From: Arthrobacter alpinus
Lineage (GTDB): Bacteria > Actinomycetota > Actinomycetes > Actinomycetales > Micrococcaceae
Assembly: GCF_001445575.1 (NCBI RefSeq)
Contig: NZ_CP013200.1
Coordinates: 1,984,001 to 2,048,000, forward strand
Length of the DNA: 64,000 nucleotides
Reading direction: 5' to 3'
A program made the position numbers and the translations under genes. Under the pieces are notes generated by a model. That model saw only the letters and a program-made list of their open reading frames with translations, did not search any database and had not been told where the DNA came from. Below, piece by piece: positions 53,687 to 62,481 of this stretch (positions are counted from its first letter, which is position 1; every line of letters begins with the position of its first letter).

Positions 53687-53723
53687 CCGGGTCCGGCGTG
53701 CCGGGGACTGTTGGGTTGTTCAT
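53625..53723 (-). CDS. Possible tiny ORF upstream of the glycosyltransferase remnant
   Basis: 32 codons from ATG 53723 with GGGGAAGG about 11 nt upstream, ending at TAA in the duplication. The same frame continues past the stop to TAG at 53493-53495, repeating the ASGSGL...REHSE motif. It may be one interrupted ORF or chance. I do not recognise it. Confidence 0.25.
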   Translation of the reverse strand: MNNPTVPGTPDPAGASGSGLGGNPREHSEHGT

Positions 53724-53825
53724 GATGCTTGCCTTCCCCGGTGCCGGGCGGCACTGGGCGACGCGGCCTCACCTTCAGTGGGGCCTTTGGCCGGGGTTTG
53801 TCATGAGGTTCCCTTCAGGTTCCCG

Positions 53826-54557
53826 TCACGCATGGCGGGGCCGCGGCGCAAGGTCCCATTCGCCGTCGGACATCTTCAGGACAGCGGCGGAGGCCATCAG
53901 CGTGCACAGGGTGGTCAAGCCCCAGCCGAGCGTTAGATCCAGCAGCCGGCTGGGAAGCACCACGGCGGCAATGAAGTGCACGGGCTGGGAGGCGATGAGC
54001 GCGATCCAGACCCACGGCCGCACCACTTTAGCCTTGCCCAGGGCCACAGCGAGCACGATCATCCCGCCCAGATGGCCGAACAGCCAGAAGATGCCGGCGG
54101 CGGCGTTAACGGGGTCGTCCATGATCAGTGCATTGATGTGCACGAGCTGTGCCGCATCGAATCCGTTGCCGCCCAGCAGACTTGTCAGGTAATCGGTGCT
54201 GGCGGTGTTGGTGGTGCCAACCCAGGACACAAACAGCAGGCCCGCCCCCACGGTTGCCAAGACGGGGGCGCGGAGGCGCGCCACAAAGCCCATGGCCAGG
54301 GCGCCCAGCAACAGAGCCGGCATGAGGGGCAGGCCCATCCAGTTCAGCGCGGTGATGGAGTCCGGGTTGGCCAAGACCTTGTCCACGATGGTCTCGGGGG
54401 ACTGGTCCGTCCAGTACGGCATGATGCCCCGACCGATGGTGACGCCCAGCGGGCCCAGCGGGATGAGCACCGCGGCGCCAATGCGCCAGAAGCGGCGCAG
54501 GTCCCGGACCGGCGGTGCAGCGGTGTGGGTGGAATTCACTGCTTGTGTGCGGCTCAT
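53826..54557 (-). CDS. Hypothetical multi-pass membrane protein
   Basis: 243 residues with about six hydrophobic segments (for example AAVLIPLGPLGVTIG, LMPALLLGALAMGFVA, VGAGLLFVSWVG, WLFGHLGGMIVLAVAL, WVWIALIASQPVHFIAAVV). General similarity to small DUF4386-type membrane proteins, but no clear motif. Divergent from the sensor kinase. Confidence 0.75.
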   Translation of the reverse strand: MSRTQAVNSTHTAAPPVRDLRRFWRIGAAVLIPLGPLGVTIGRGIMPYWTDQSPETIVDKVLANPDSITALNWMGLPLMPALLLGALAMGFVARLRAPVLATVGAGLLFVSWVGTTNTASTDYLTSLLGGNGFDAAQLVHINALIMDDPVNAAAGIFWLFGHLGGMIVLAVALGKAKVVRPWVWIALIASQPVHFIAAVVLPSRLLDLTLGWGLTTLCTLMASAAVLKMSDGEWDLAPRPRHA

Positions 54558-54708
54558 GGCCGGCTCCTGTCAATCGTGGGTGCCGGCCGCTGTGACCGGT
54601 GGATTAAGCGTGGTCCGGCGGGCGGCGGAGCAGTAGGTGGCTGGCACCGGGATAAGAATCCGTGGTAGCCCTGAAGACGGCCGTGCTGGGGCGGGAATAC
54701 ACTGGATT

Positions 54709-56703
54709 ATGCGGTGGGTGCGGGGCGCAGTTGGCGGATTTGTGGCGGGTACCCTCGGGGTTGCGGCCATTGGATTCGCACTGCCGGCCATGGTCTCGGG
54801 GGAGCCTCCCGCGCTGGCTTTCCTCGTAGCCGCGCTGAGCGGTGTGCCGTCCGTGGGCATAGGCGTGGCTTTGCTGTGGTTGCGCCCGCACAACAGGATC
54901 GGCCTATTGTTAGCGCTCGCAGGCCTGATTGCCGTGGGATTGGCCGCCGCTGATAACTATCTTTCCGTGGCACAGCAACTCACCACGGACGACGCCGGAT
55001 CCCTCCCCGTCAGCGCGGTGGCGGTGGCGCTGCTGCAGGGCAGCTGGATGCTGTACTACTTGCCCTGGGCGTGGCTGCTGCTGCTATTCCCTTCCGGCAG
55101 GCTGGTGCATAGAACCGACAGATGGCTGGCCGCAGCCCTGCCTGCCATCGTGGTGCTCTTTAGTGTCCTGGCTGCGCTGGGTCCCGTGGATTCGGCGCCC
55201 CCAGAGGTGGCACGGGACGGACTAATTCCCGGAGCCGATCTGGTTGCGGTAGTGCTCCTGCCGGTGTTCCTGGCGGTGCTCGTGGCATGCGCGGTGCGGT
55301 TCAAACTGCGGTACCGGCGAGCGCCCGTGGCGGAAAGGCTGCAGATGCGCTGGTTGGCCGCGGCGGGGGTGTTAATTCCGGCCACCCTGGTGCTGTGCTG
55401 GGCCAGCTACTTGCTGTTGCGGACCTCGGATGTGGTGATGGTGGGGCTGGTGCTGATCTATGTGATGCTGCCGGCCGCGGTGGCTGTTGCCGTGTTCCGC
55501 GCCGAGCTGTTCGATGTGGACAGGGTTATGGCCAATGGTCTCGTGGCAACCGGGTTGGGCGTCGTGGCGTTATCGGTGCTGGCAGCTGTGGCAGGTATTG
55601 CCGGGGTGATGATTGGGCATGAATCTGTGGGACTCACGGCCGCCGTCACGGCGGTCTTGCTGCTCGTCATGGTGCCTGTTCACAAGCGGCTGATTCGTTG
55701 GGTGGACCGGCGTCTCTATCCCACGCGGTGGCAGGCACTGGCGGCCATGGCGGCTTTGGATCGCGATGTCCAGGTGGGTGCTGCGCCCCCGGAAGCCTTG
55801 GAGGGACGTCTGCGGGGTGCGTTGGGGCGGCCCGGATTGCGGTTGGGCTATCTTTTGCCGGGGTCAGGAGTCATGGTCAACAGCCGGTGCGAGCCAGTCC
55901 ACCTGGGAGCTGGTGCCATAACTGTCGTGGTGGCAGGCCATCCTGTGGGCCTGATTGACTACGGACGTGATCCCGGGAACGAACACGCCTCAGGGTTGAT
56001 TCTTGATCAGGAAGTACTGGCTGTTGTGGCGCGCTCCATGGTGCCCGTGAGCCTGCGCCTGGAGTTGGCTCAAGCGTTGGCTGAGGTGGCGGCCAGCCGC
56101 TCCCGCATCCTTGCCGCCAGCTTTGTGGAGCGCCAAAGCCTGGAACGGGACCTGCACGACGGTGCACAACAACGTCTGGTTGCCTTGGGGATGGCGCTTC
56201 GACTGGCGCAGCGCCACTTGGGGACGGAGCAGCAACAGCTGCACGGGGTGCTTGATGGTGCCGTGTCCGAGCTGGGTACCGTGGTGGCCGAGATCCGCCA
56301 GCTGGCCCATGGGGTGCGGCCCAGCAGTCTGAACGCCGGGCTCCCTGCTGCCTTGGAACAGCTGTGCCAAACGGCGCCTTTTCCCATCGAGCTGCAACTG
56401 GGCCGGACCCAGGGACACACCATCCCGGAACTGGTCAGCACCACAGCGTATTTCGTCGCGAGTGAAGCCGTGGCCAATGCCGCAAAATATGCCCAGGCCA
56501 GCAAGATCGCCGTCACCCTGGACCATGATGGGGCCACTGTTCGCCTTGGTGTCACCGACAATGGCGGCGGAGGAGCAGTGCTCAGGAAAGGTGGCGGCTT
56601 GGCGGGGTTGCTGGACCGCGTGCGGGATCAGGGCGGCACCATGAACGTCGTCAGCCAGGTGGGCCACGGCACCCTCGTGGAGGTGGCGCTGCCATGCGTT
56701 TAG
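54709..56703 (+). CDS. Sensor histidine kinase, NarL/LiaS-type (HisKA_3)
   Basis: 664 residues from ATG 54709; in-frame ATG/GTG codons further up (54637) are possible. The N-terminal half has about ten membrane segments without a recognised sensor domain. The phospho-His is in ERDLHDGAQQRLVALGM (HisKA_3), followed by the HATPase_c domain (SEAVANAAKYAQASK, VTDNGGGG, GLAGLLDRVRDQGG). Its stop overlaps the regulator start (ATGCGTTTAG), so the two are translationally coupled. Confidence 0.92.
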   Translation: MRWVRGAVGGFVAGTLGVAAIGFALPAMVSGEPPALAFLVAALSGVPSVGIGVALLWLRPHNRIGLLLALAGLIAVGLAAADNYLSVAQQLTTDDAGSLPVSAVAVALLQGSWMLYYLPWAWLLLLFPSGRLVHRTDRWLAAALPAIVVLFSVLAALGPVDSAPPEVARDGLIPGADLVAVVLLPVFLAVLVACAVRFKLRYRRAPVAERLQMRWLAAAGVLIPATLVLCWASYLLLRTSDVVMVGLVLIYVMLPAAVAVAVFRAELFDVDRVMANGLVATGLGVVALSVLAAVAGIAGVMIGHESVGLTAAVTAVLLLVMVPVHKRLIRWVDRRLYPTRWQALAAMAALDRDVQVGAAPPEALEGRLRGALGRPGLRLGYLLPGSGVMVNSRCEPVHLGAGAITVVVAGHPVGLIDYGRDPGNEHASGLILDQEVLAVVARSMVPVSLRLELAQALAEVAASRSRILAASFVERQSLERDLHDGAQQRLVALGMALRLAQRHLGTEQQQLHGVLDGAVSELGTVVAEIRQLAHGVRPSSLNAGLPAALEQLCQTAPFPIELQLGRTQGHTIPELVSTTAYFVASEAVANAAKYAQASKIAVTLDHDGATVRLGVTDNGGGGAVLRKGGGLAGLLDRVRDQGGTMNVVSQVGHGTLVEVALPCV

Positions 56704-57344
56704 CCATTGGGGAGGACTCGGCATTGTTCCGGGATGGACTGGCCCGGCTGCTGGCCGACGCCGGCCACGAGATTGCCGCCACGGCAGCCGACGCCGCAGC
56801 CTCTCTGGCCATGATCCGCACGTGCGAGCCGGATCTGGCCATCCTCGACATCCGAATGCCGCCGGAGATGACAGACGACGGCGCCCGGGTCGCCGCGAGT
56901 GCCCGGGCCGAATTCCCGCAGCTGGGCATCGTCCTGTTGACCCAGCAGATCCAGCCTCGGATAGCGGAACAGCTGTTGAGTTCTGGCTGCTTCGCCTATC
57001 TACTCAAAGACCGCGTCCTGGACGTGGAGGAGTTCCTGGATATCCTCCAACGGGTCCACGACGGCGGCACGGTCCTGGACCCGGACGTGGTGGTGCAGTT
57101 GCTGGGGGCGCGTAGAGCCGACGCCCGCTTGGCCAGGCTGACGCCGCGGGAACACCAAGTCCTGGCGCTCATGGCGGAAGGGCGGACCAACACAGGCATT
57201 GCCAACCGGCTGTGGTTGACGCCGCGGACCGTTGAATCGCATGTCAGCGGCGTGCTGAACAAGCTGGAGCTGCCCCTCGGCACCGACGATCACCGCCGGG
57301 TCCTGGCCGTCGTGGCCTATCTGGAATCGCACTGTGCGGGGTGA
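56694..57344 (+). CDS. NarL/FixJ-family response regulator
   Basis: 216 residues. Receiver domain with GEDSALFRDGLARLL, phospho-Asp in LAILDIRMPP, and the GCFAYLLKDR segment. C-terminal LuxR-type HTH LTPREHQVLALMAEGRTNTG, then LTPRTVESHVSGVLNKL. It forms a two-component system with the preceding kinase; targets are unknown. Confidence 0.95.
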   Translation: MRLAIGEDSALFRDGLARLLADAGHEIAATAADAAASLAMIRTCEPDLAILDIRMPPEMTDDGARVAASARAEFPQLGIVLLTQQIQPRIAEQLLSSGCFAYLLKDRVLDVEEFLDILQRVHDGGTVLDPDVVVQLLGARRADARLARLTPREHQVLALMAEGRTNTGIANRLWLTPRTVESHVSGVLNKLELPLGTDDHRRVLAVVAYLESHCAG

Positions 57345-57397
57345 TGGGGCAGACCGTCTGAACGCGACAGACTGCCTGGATAGGACAGACTAGGGGT

Positions 57398-58339
57398 ATG
57401 GAAAACATCGTGGCACGCTGGCAGCGCGAATTACGTGGCACGTTCAGCAATAATTCACCCACCGTCCCGCAGTGGGAGCGGGATCTGGAAAAGGGCGACG
57501 ACGGAGGCTACTTTGGGCCCGAATCGGCGGCTTGGGCGGTGCACGGCTCAATGACGACGCTCGTGGCCGGCATCCAGGCCCTGCTCATTCAAGCCCTGCA
57601 CCCGGGTGCGCTCGCCGGCGTGCAAGACCATTCCAGTTACCGCACGGACCCGCTGGGGAGGCTGGCGGGGACCATCCGGTGGATCTTCACCGTCAGTTAT
57701 GGGGACACCGCGACGGCCCGGGCAGCCTCGGAGAAGGTGCTGCACATCCACGAATACATCCGCGGACGCTACACCACCAACACGGGGGAGAAGCGCCCCT
57801 ACACCGCCAACGATCCGGACTTGCTGCGCTGGATTCACCTCGCCTTCACCCAAGCGTTCCTCGGCACCCATCTGGCCTACGGCCCCCGGCACGGCAACGG
57901 CACTGCGATCCCGGGAGGGCCCGACGCCTATGTGGCGGACTGGGCTGTGGCCGGGGCACTCATGCGGGTGGACAACCCGCCCACCACGGTGGCTGAACTG
58001 AGCGCTCAACTGGCTGCCTTCACACCCGAGCTGCGCTACGACGAACGCGTTGCCGAGACCCTCGCCTTCATCAAGAATCCGCCACTGCCGCGCTCGCAGC
58101 AGGCTGGCTACCGGGTGCTCTTTGCCGCGGCTGTGGCCAGCCTCCCAGCGGAATACCGGAAGCTGTTGCGGCTGCAGACACCTAAGATTGGCCCGGTGCC
58201 GCTGCCGGTGACGGTGCCCACGAAAGCCGTGCTCGCCGTCGTGCATTGGAGTTTGGGGGCTACCGGGCCCAGCGAAGCCGCCGCACGTGCCCGCCGAACC
58301 AGGCTCGGGGTGGAGGCGGCTCCCAGCAAGCGCCGGTAA
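57398..58339 (+). CDS. Oxygenase MpaB family protein (DUF2236)
   Basis: 313 residues. SAAWAVHGSMTTLVAGIQALLIQALHPGALAGVQDHSSYRTDPLGRL in separate blocks, HEYIRGRYTTN, HLAFTQAFLGTHLAYG and PLPRSQQAGYRVL follow the DUF2236 family, which includes the heme enzyme latex-clearing protein and MpaB. Conserved His residues (HPGA, QDHS) could bind heme. Role unknown. Single gene, 53 bp after the response regulator. Confidence 0.85.
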   Translation: MENIVARWQRELRGTFSNNSPTVPQWERDLEKGDDGGYFGPESAAWAVHGSMTTLVAGIQALLIQALHPGALAGVQDHSSYRTDPLGRLAGTIRWIFTVSYGDTATARAASEKVLHIHEYIRGRYTTNTGEKRPYTANDPDLLRWIHLAFTQAFLGTHLAYGPRHGNGTAIPGGPDAYVADWAVAGALMRVDNPPTTVAELSAQLAAFTPELRYDERVAETLAFIKNPPLPRSQQAGYRVLFAAAVASLPAEYRKLLRLQTPKIGPVPLPVTVPTKAVLAVVHWSLGATGPSEAAARARRTRLGVEAAPSKRR

Positions 58340-58397
58340 GCTGTCCGTGGCACATTTGCCGTCCTCTTCCCAACGAGCCAAGGACTGAAGTCAGCCC

Positions 58398-58859
58398 ATG
58401 ACGCCCCGCATTTTTTACCGCACCATTGCCATTGCAGAAGCCATCACGTGGACGCTGCTGATCGCGGCAATGATCATGAAATATGTCCTGAAGGTGGGGG
58501 ACTGGCCGGTCAGCATTGGCGGCTTTGCGCACGGTCTGGTGTTCATCGCGTACGTGACCACAGCGGTTCTTGTGGGGCTGAACCAGCGCTGGCCCAAGCG
58601 GCAAATCGTTGGTGCAGCGGCCACGGCGTTTGTGCCGTACCTGACCATCCCCTTTGATAAGTGGCTGGAGAAGAAAAATATGCTCGACGGCGGATGGCGC
58701 ACCACCGCCACCGATCACCCGCGCGATTCTCACTGGGTCAACGTGGTGCTGCGCTGGATGCTCAACCGGCCCGTGCTGTTGAGCATGGTGTTCGTGGTGT
58801 TTGTTGGCGGGGTCATGGCCACCATGTTGTTTGTTGGCCCGCCCGGCGGCGGCGCGTAG
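58398..58859 (+). CDS. DUF3817 domain-containing membrane protein
   Basis: 153 residues. FYRTIAIAEAITWTLLIAAM, GFAHGLVFIAYV and ATAFVPYLTIPFDKWLEKK are the conserved parts of DUF3817, with four hydrophobic segments counting the C-terminal one. Family function is unknown. In many actinobacteria this gene lies beside transport or GMP-synthase genes; here it follows the MpaB-like gene. Confidence 0.85.
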   Translation: MTPRIFYRTIAIAEAITWTLLIAAMIMKYVLKVGDWPVSIGGFAHGLVFIAYVTTAVLVGLNQRWPKRQIVGAAATAFVPYLTIPFDKWLEKKNMLDGGWRTTATDHPRDSHWVNVVLRWMLNRPVLLSMVFVVFVGGVMATMLFVGPPGGGA

Positions 58860-58898
58860 CTCCTCCGTGTGGGACGGGCCGTCAGCGACGTGCCCGGC

Positions 58899-59705
58899 TT
58901 ACTGTTCCCCGGCTCCCAGGCCGCCGGAGTCACGGAACGTTAGCAGCTGCGCCTGCATGGTCCAGTAAGAGGTGGCCGACGGCGGTTGGTGGCCGTCGCG
59001 CAATGCATTGACCGCTTCGACCGCGGAATCCACGGCGCGGCGGTACGGCAAAGAGCCGGAGCTGACCCGCCGTACGCCCAAGTCCCCGAGCTCGGCCGCC
59101 GTCAGTGTGGGATGCGCCAGGACGTTGACCGGCAGACTGATCCCGGCCGTGACGGCCCGGATGTCTGCCGGGGAGCTGAGCCCGGGAACAAAAATTCCGT
59201 CGGCCCCGGCATCCGCGTAGTACTGGGCGCGTGCCAGGACGTCCTTGACAGTGGCCTGCTCGGAGAACCAGAAATTGTCCACGCGTGCATTGATGAAAAC
59301 ATCCGGACTGCGTTCCTTGACCGCGGCAATTTTGGCGGCAAAGGTGGCCGGATCCACCAGCTGCCCGTCCGTGCTGTCCTCCAGGTTGATTCCGGCCACG
59401 CCCAGCGCGGTCAGCTCGGCCACCAAGTCAGCGACTTCGCCGGCATCCTCGGAATAGCCATCCTCGGAGTCGACGGTGATGTGGACCGGCAAATTCTGCA
59501 GTTCCGCGGCGAGTTTGGTGCTGGCCAGCTTACTGGAGCGGCCGCCGTCGGGCAGTCCAGCGCTGGCGGCAATGCCGAAGCTGGTGGTGCCCACAGCGGG
59601 ATATCCAGCTGCCGCGAAGGCCAGCGCTGAGCCCACATCCCAGGCGTTGGGCAGCAGGAGCGGCGTGCCGCCGTGGTGGAGTTCCTGGAACGTCGCCATG
59701 GTCAT
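58899..59705 (-). CDS. Isocitrate lyase/PEP mutase family protein
   Basis: 268 residues from ATG 59705 (or ATG 59699); the frame extends upstream but lacks family similarity. FQELHHGGTPLLLPNAWDVGSALAF, VGTTSFGIAAS, ITVDSEDGYSED (metal-binding), GINLEDSTDGQLVD, INARVDNFW and FVPGLSSPADI are the conserved parts. The catalytic Cys motif of true isocitrate lyases (KKCGH) is absent; this is the PEP mutase-like, probably oxaloacetate- or methylisocitrate-type branch. Substrate unknown. Confidence 0.87.
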   Translation of the reverse strand: MTMATFQELHHGGTPLLLPNAWDVGSALAFAAAGYPAVGTTSFGIAASAGLPDGGRSSKLASTKLAAELQNLPVHITVDSEDGYSEDAGEVADLVAELTALGVAGINLEDSTDGQLVDPATFAAKIAAVKERSPDVFINARVDNFWFSEQATVKDVLARAQYYADAGADGIFVPGLSSPADIRAVTAGISLPVNVLAHPTLTAAELGDLGVRRVSSGSLPYRRAVDSAVEAVNALRDGHQPPSATSYWTMQAQLLTFRDSGGLGAGEQ

Positions 59706-59878
59706 TCCCAACTGCGCACCCGACTGGTCACCCGTCTGTGCGCAAGGCATTGTGGACTTATCCACCAGTCTACAAGCGCAGGGTCGCTGGCGGGAGGCTT
59801 CGTCTGGTGCCATCAAGGCCAAGCCGGCCATCCGCCGTCGAGGGTAAAAATGCTGCACAGCCGGGGACCGGCAGCACT

Positions 59879-60886
59879 CTATTCGTTCGCTGCGTAGGGG
59901 TTGACGGTCCTGCCCTCGAACGGAGTGAACCAGGCGGAAACGTCCAGGTTTGCCATGCCCGCGGATGCCACGGCAGGGTCGTTGCTGATGCCATCCAGCT
60001 CCGGGACATACAGCAGCTCGTGGTCAAGATCCTCGAACAGCATGTCTTCGGCCGTGGATCGCCAGTCCTCGGCGAGACCCAAGTTGGGCAGCAAGTCCGC
60101 CAGCACTTCCACCTGGTCAAGGACCAGCTTCAACGCCAGTTCCTGGGCCACGCAGGCGGGTGCTTCGAATGCTGTTGCCAGCGCGGTGCCGAGGTCAAAA
60201 GCCACGGCCAGGAAGCGCTGCGCAAACAGCGGGCCGTAGCTGGCAGCCTGCAGTGGTGGCAGGCCTGAGATCTGGGTGGTCTCAGCGGCATCCTCCGGGT
60301 TTTGCCGAAGAGTTGAAACATCGCCCAGGAGTTCATCGATAAACGTCTCGTAGGCCCAGTGGATGGCCCCGCGGAGCACGGTGGCCTCCTGCAGCCGGCT
60401 GGCCGTCAGGGTGGGAACGGTTTCCTCAGGGTCGCAACCTAGGCGTTCCAGGTCCAGGCCGGGCAGCTTGTCCGCCGCCGCAAGGATTGTGTTGAGCCAG
60501 TCCTCTTCGCTCTCTTCGCTCTCTTCGATCTCATCACCGAAATCGTCATGCGTGTCGGTGTCGGTGTCGGCATCGTCGAAGTTGCCAAAGTCCTCGCCCT
60601 CCCCAGCGAAGTCGCCGCCGGGTTCGCCATCTGGGCCCTCCAGCCACATGGTTGCGCCCACGGCCAGGACACCCGGAATTGCAGCCACCACCTCGGACGG
60701 TTCCACCAGCATCATCAGGGCAGCGTCGGCTCCTTCGCTGGCCTGCTCCAGCATTCCTGCCAAGGTTTCCGGGTCCGCTCCGGCGTTCTCTTGTGCCCAC
60801 GAGCGGGCGTGGGCCTGTACCGCGCCGGCGTCGGTGAATTCAAGGTCCAGTTCTAAATGCAGCCGTGCTGTGTGGGTGGTATCCAT
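59879..60886 (-). CDS. Hypothetical protein with acidic linker
   Basis: 335 residues from ATG 60886 (MDTTHTARLHLELDLEFTD). Two helical parts are joined by a very acidic linker at about 95-130 (Asp/Glu with DTDTDTHDD and EESEESEED). The C-terminal half (about 135-335) has PLFAQRFLAVAFDLGTALATAF and is mostly alpha-helical. No transmembrane segment or signal peptide. I do not recognise a family. Confidence 0.7.
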   Translation of the reverse strand: MDTTHTARLHLELDLEFTDAGAVQAHARSWAQENAGADPETLAGMLEQASEGADAALMMLVEPSEVVAAIPGVLAVGATMWLEGPDGEPGGDFAGEGEDFGNFDDADTDTDTHDDFGDEIEESEESEEDWLNTILAAADKLPGLDLERLGCDPEETVPTLTASRLQEATVLRGAIHWAYETFIDELLGDVSTLRQNPEDAAETTQISGLPPLQAASYGPLFAQRFLAVAFDLGTALATAFEAPACVAQELALKLVLDQVEVLADLLPNLGLAEDWRSTAEDMLFEDLDHELLYVPELDGISNDPAVASAGMANLDVSAWFTPFEGRTVNPYAANE

Positions 60887-60987
60887 GCAGGAAAGCCTAT
60901 CCCGCAACTGCGCCCTGCCGCCCGCGTCGAGGTGGTGACAGAGATCTGCGCCGGGCGGGTGGCGGCACAAGCAGTCACGGAACCTTG

Positions 60988-61418
60988 TCAGCTGGATGGC
61001 CGCGGCGTCCCGTCTACCGGGCGGGTGGCTAGGCGGAACAGGTCCAAGCGGTTGGCGGCCCCGGTTTTTCGCAGCATGTTTGAGATATGAGAGCCGACGG
61101 TCTTCTCGCTGACAACCAGAGTCCGGGCAATCTCACCGTAGGTGCGCCCGGCTACCACGTGGTCAAGAATCTCCCGCTCCCGGGGCGTTAATCCGGGGAG
61201 GACCTCGTAGTGGGACCGCACGGCAGCCACGGGGTGGCAATAGCGCGCTGGGTGTGGCCACGCAGCAGCACGGATTCAGTGCCCTGCAAACAACAATAAG
61301 TTTCCTCCCAGAGGAACTGCACACCTTGTTCGGCTGCGGCTGTCCACTGGGCTGCGTTGTCGCTCTCTGCCCTGGCACGTCCAACTTCCGCGGCATACCA
61401 GTGGTTGAAGGCAGCCAA
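60988..61418 (-). pseudogene. C-terminal remnant of a LuxR-family regulator
   Basis: Two overlapping segments in different frames match the end of a large LuxR-type ATPase regulator. The first (61418 to about 61220) reads FNHWYAAEVGRARAESDNA and LLRGHTQRAIA. The second (about 61230-60988) reads VLPGLTPREREILDHVVAG and SEKTVGSHISNMLRKTGAANR, the LuxR HTH. The N-terminal ATPase part is absent, and about 50 residues between the two blocks are missing. Decay, not a sequencing slip, is the best reading. It faces away from the tiny ORFs at 61.6-62.3 kb. Confidence 0.8.
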
Positions 61419-61633
61419 CTGCTCCCGCGGCCGTGCGTGTTGCGGAAGCAGGGAGGATGGTGATGCGAGAAGATCCCGGTTTGAAGGCGGGATTTCTGGC
61501 TCACAGAGACAACAAAAAGAAATAGTGAGAATTATTTCGATATTGACTGGATTTATGTAGACATTCTGCTGTAGCTTATCTAGTAGTCCCCGACGATTCG
61601 TCCGGGATGTCCGCGTGCAATTGAAGGGAGGCC

Positions 61634-61717
61634 ATGATGTTTAAAAATATCAAGTCCGGAATTATCGGATCTCATCATGCCTTTACTGGCACGCCCGACA
61701 ACCGCTGGCACATCTAA
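61634..61717 (+). CDS. Tiny ORF 1 (26-27 residues) with strong ribosome site
   Basis: GAAGGGAGG (61623-61631) precedes ATG ATG (61634, 61637). The peptide starts MFKNIKSGIIG, then SHHAFTGTP, and ends in WHI. The AT-rich DNA before it contains TTGACT near 61540. A TAGTCCCCG element lies at 61584-61592, as also before tiny ORF 3. No family is recognised; a leader, pheromone or bacteriocin precursor is possible but unproven. Confidence 0.5.
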   Translation: MMFKNIKSGIIGSHHAFTGTPDNRWHI

Positions 61718-62043
61718 CCACCGTCACAGCGTAGGGCCGCCACCGCAAGGCTGTTCGGCCAGTGCTGCATTTATGCGGCCACCTTCGGACCGATGATCCA
61801 GGTCATTCACCGCAATCACAGCTTCTAAATCTCTGCACCTCACATGCGTTGTGAGGGCTGAAACTGCTGCTTCTGTGGGAGCCCATAATTTCCCGGTCTG
61901 ATCAATTCGTACAAAACAAATCGCGCATTTTTGTGCTCTTATGACGCCATTTTTCGTTTATTCAATAAAAGAAAAGAAGGCTTTATTTGCCGCGCCCCAA
62001 TATGTCCATTTATTCACATCCAGCGTCGAAAGGAGGTGCCACC

Positions 62044-62175
62044 ATGAACCCCAAGCCCACTAAGTCTTCCATTAGGAGGATCTTCTTCGCGCCCGTGGAT
62101 CAGCAGAAGTTCAATGAGCTTCGCGAGCGTCAGTATCGCGAGATCATTCGAGTTGACCTCTTCAATATCCGGTAG
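62044..62175 (+). CDS. Tiny ORF 2 (43 residues) with perfect ribosome site
   Basis: GAAAGGAGG (62028-62036) lies seven nt before ATG. The product is basic and helical: MNPKPTKSSIRRIFFAPVDQ, with FNELRERQYREIIR further on and FNIR at the end. No Cys, no signal peptide. Codon use looks coding (GAG, CGC, ATC, CTC). The 330 bp between ORF 1 and ORF 2 are AT-rich near 61900-61990 and may hold a promoter. Not recognised. Confidence 0.55.
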   Translation: MNPKPTKSSIRRIFFAPVDQQKFNELRERQYREIIRVDLFNIR

Positions 62176-62233
62176 TCCCCGCTGCCGCTGAAGCGGTGCC
62201 GGCGACGGCGCCTCACTGAAAGGAGGCACCGAA

Positions 62234-62344
62234 ATGACCATTACACATTTCGATTACCTCATCCCGTGCCTGGGTGCAGAGCATCGTGCCCCTGGTGGAC
62301 ACCGTGAACAGCCCGTGCTGATAAGCACGGGCTGTTTCGTTTAA
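62234..62344 (+). CDS. Tiny ORF 3 (36 residues) ending in a terminator
   Basis: GAAAGGAGG (62218-62226), identical to that of ORF 2, lies seven nt before ATG. The peptide begins MTITHFDYLIPCLG and ends STGCFV, with two Cys. The last dozen codons are also the stem of the terminator at 62308, so either the peptide ends within it or the ORF is shorter in function. Not recognised. Confidence 0.45.
   Translation: MTITHFDYLIPCLGAEHRAPGGHREQPVLISTGCFV
62308..62341 (+). terminator. Terminator closing the tiny-ORF cluster
   Basis: ACAGCCCGTGCT (62308-62319) pairs perfectly with 62324-62335, loop GATA, followed by TTCGTTT on the plus strand. Confidence 0.88.
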
Positions 62345-62481
62345 GGGTTGCCCGCGAACGCCGCGGGTCTCGGTGCCATTCAGGGGAAACTTCCCGGCGT
62401 GATAGTTGAAGCTACAACTAAAGGGTGTATCTTTAGAACATAGGTCCCGTGCTGCGGCGGGCCACAACCCAAGGAGTTTGA

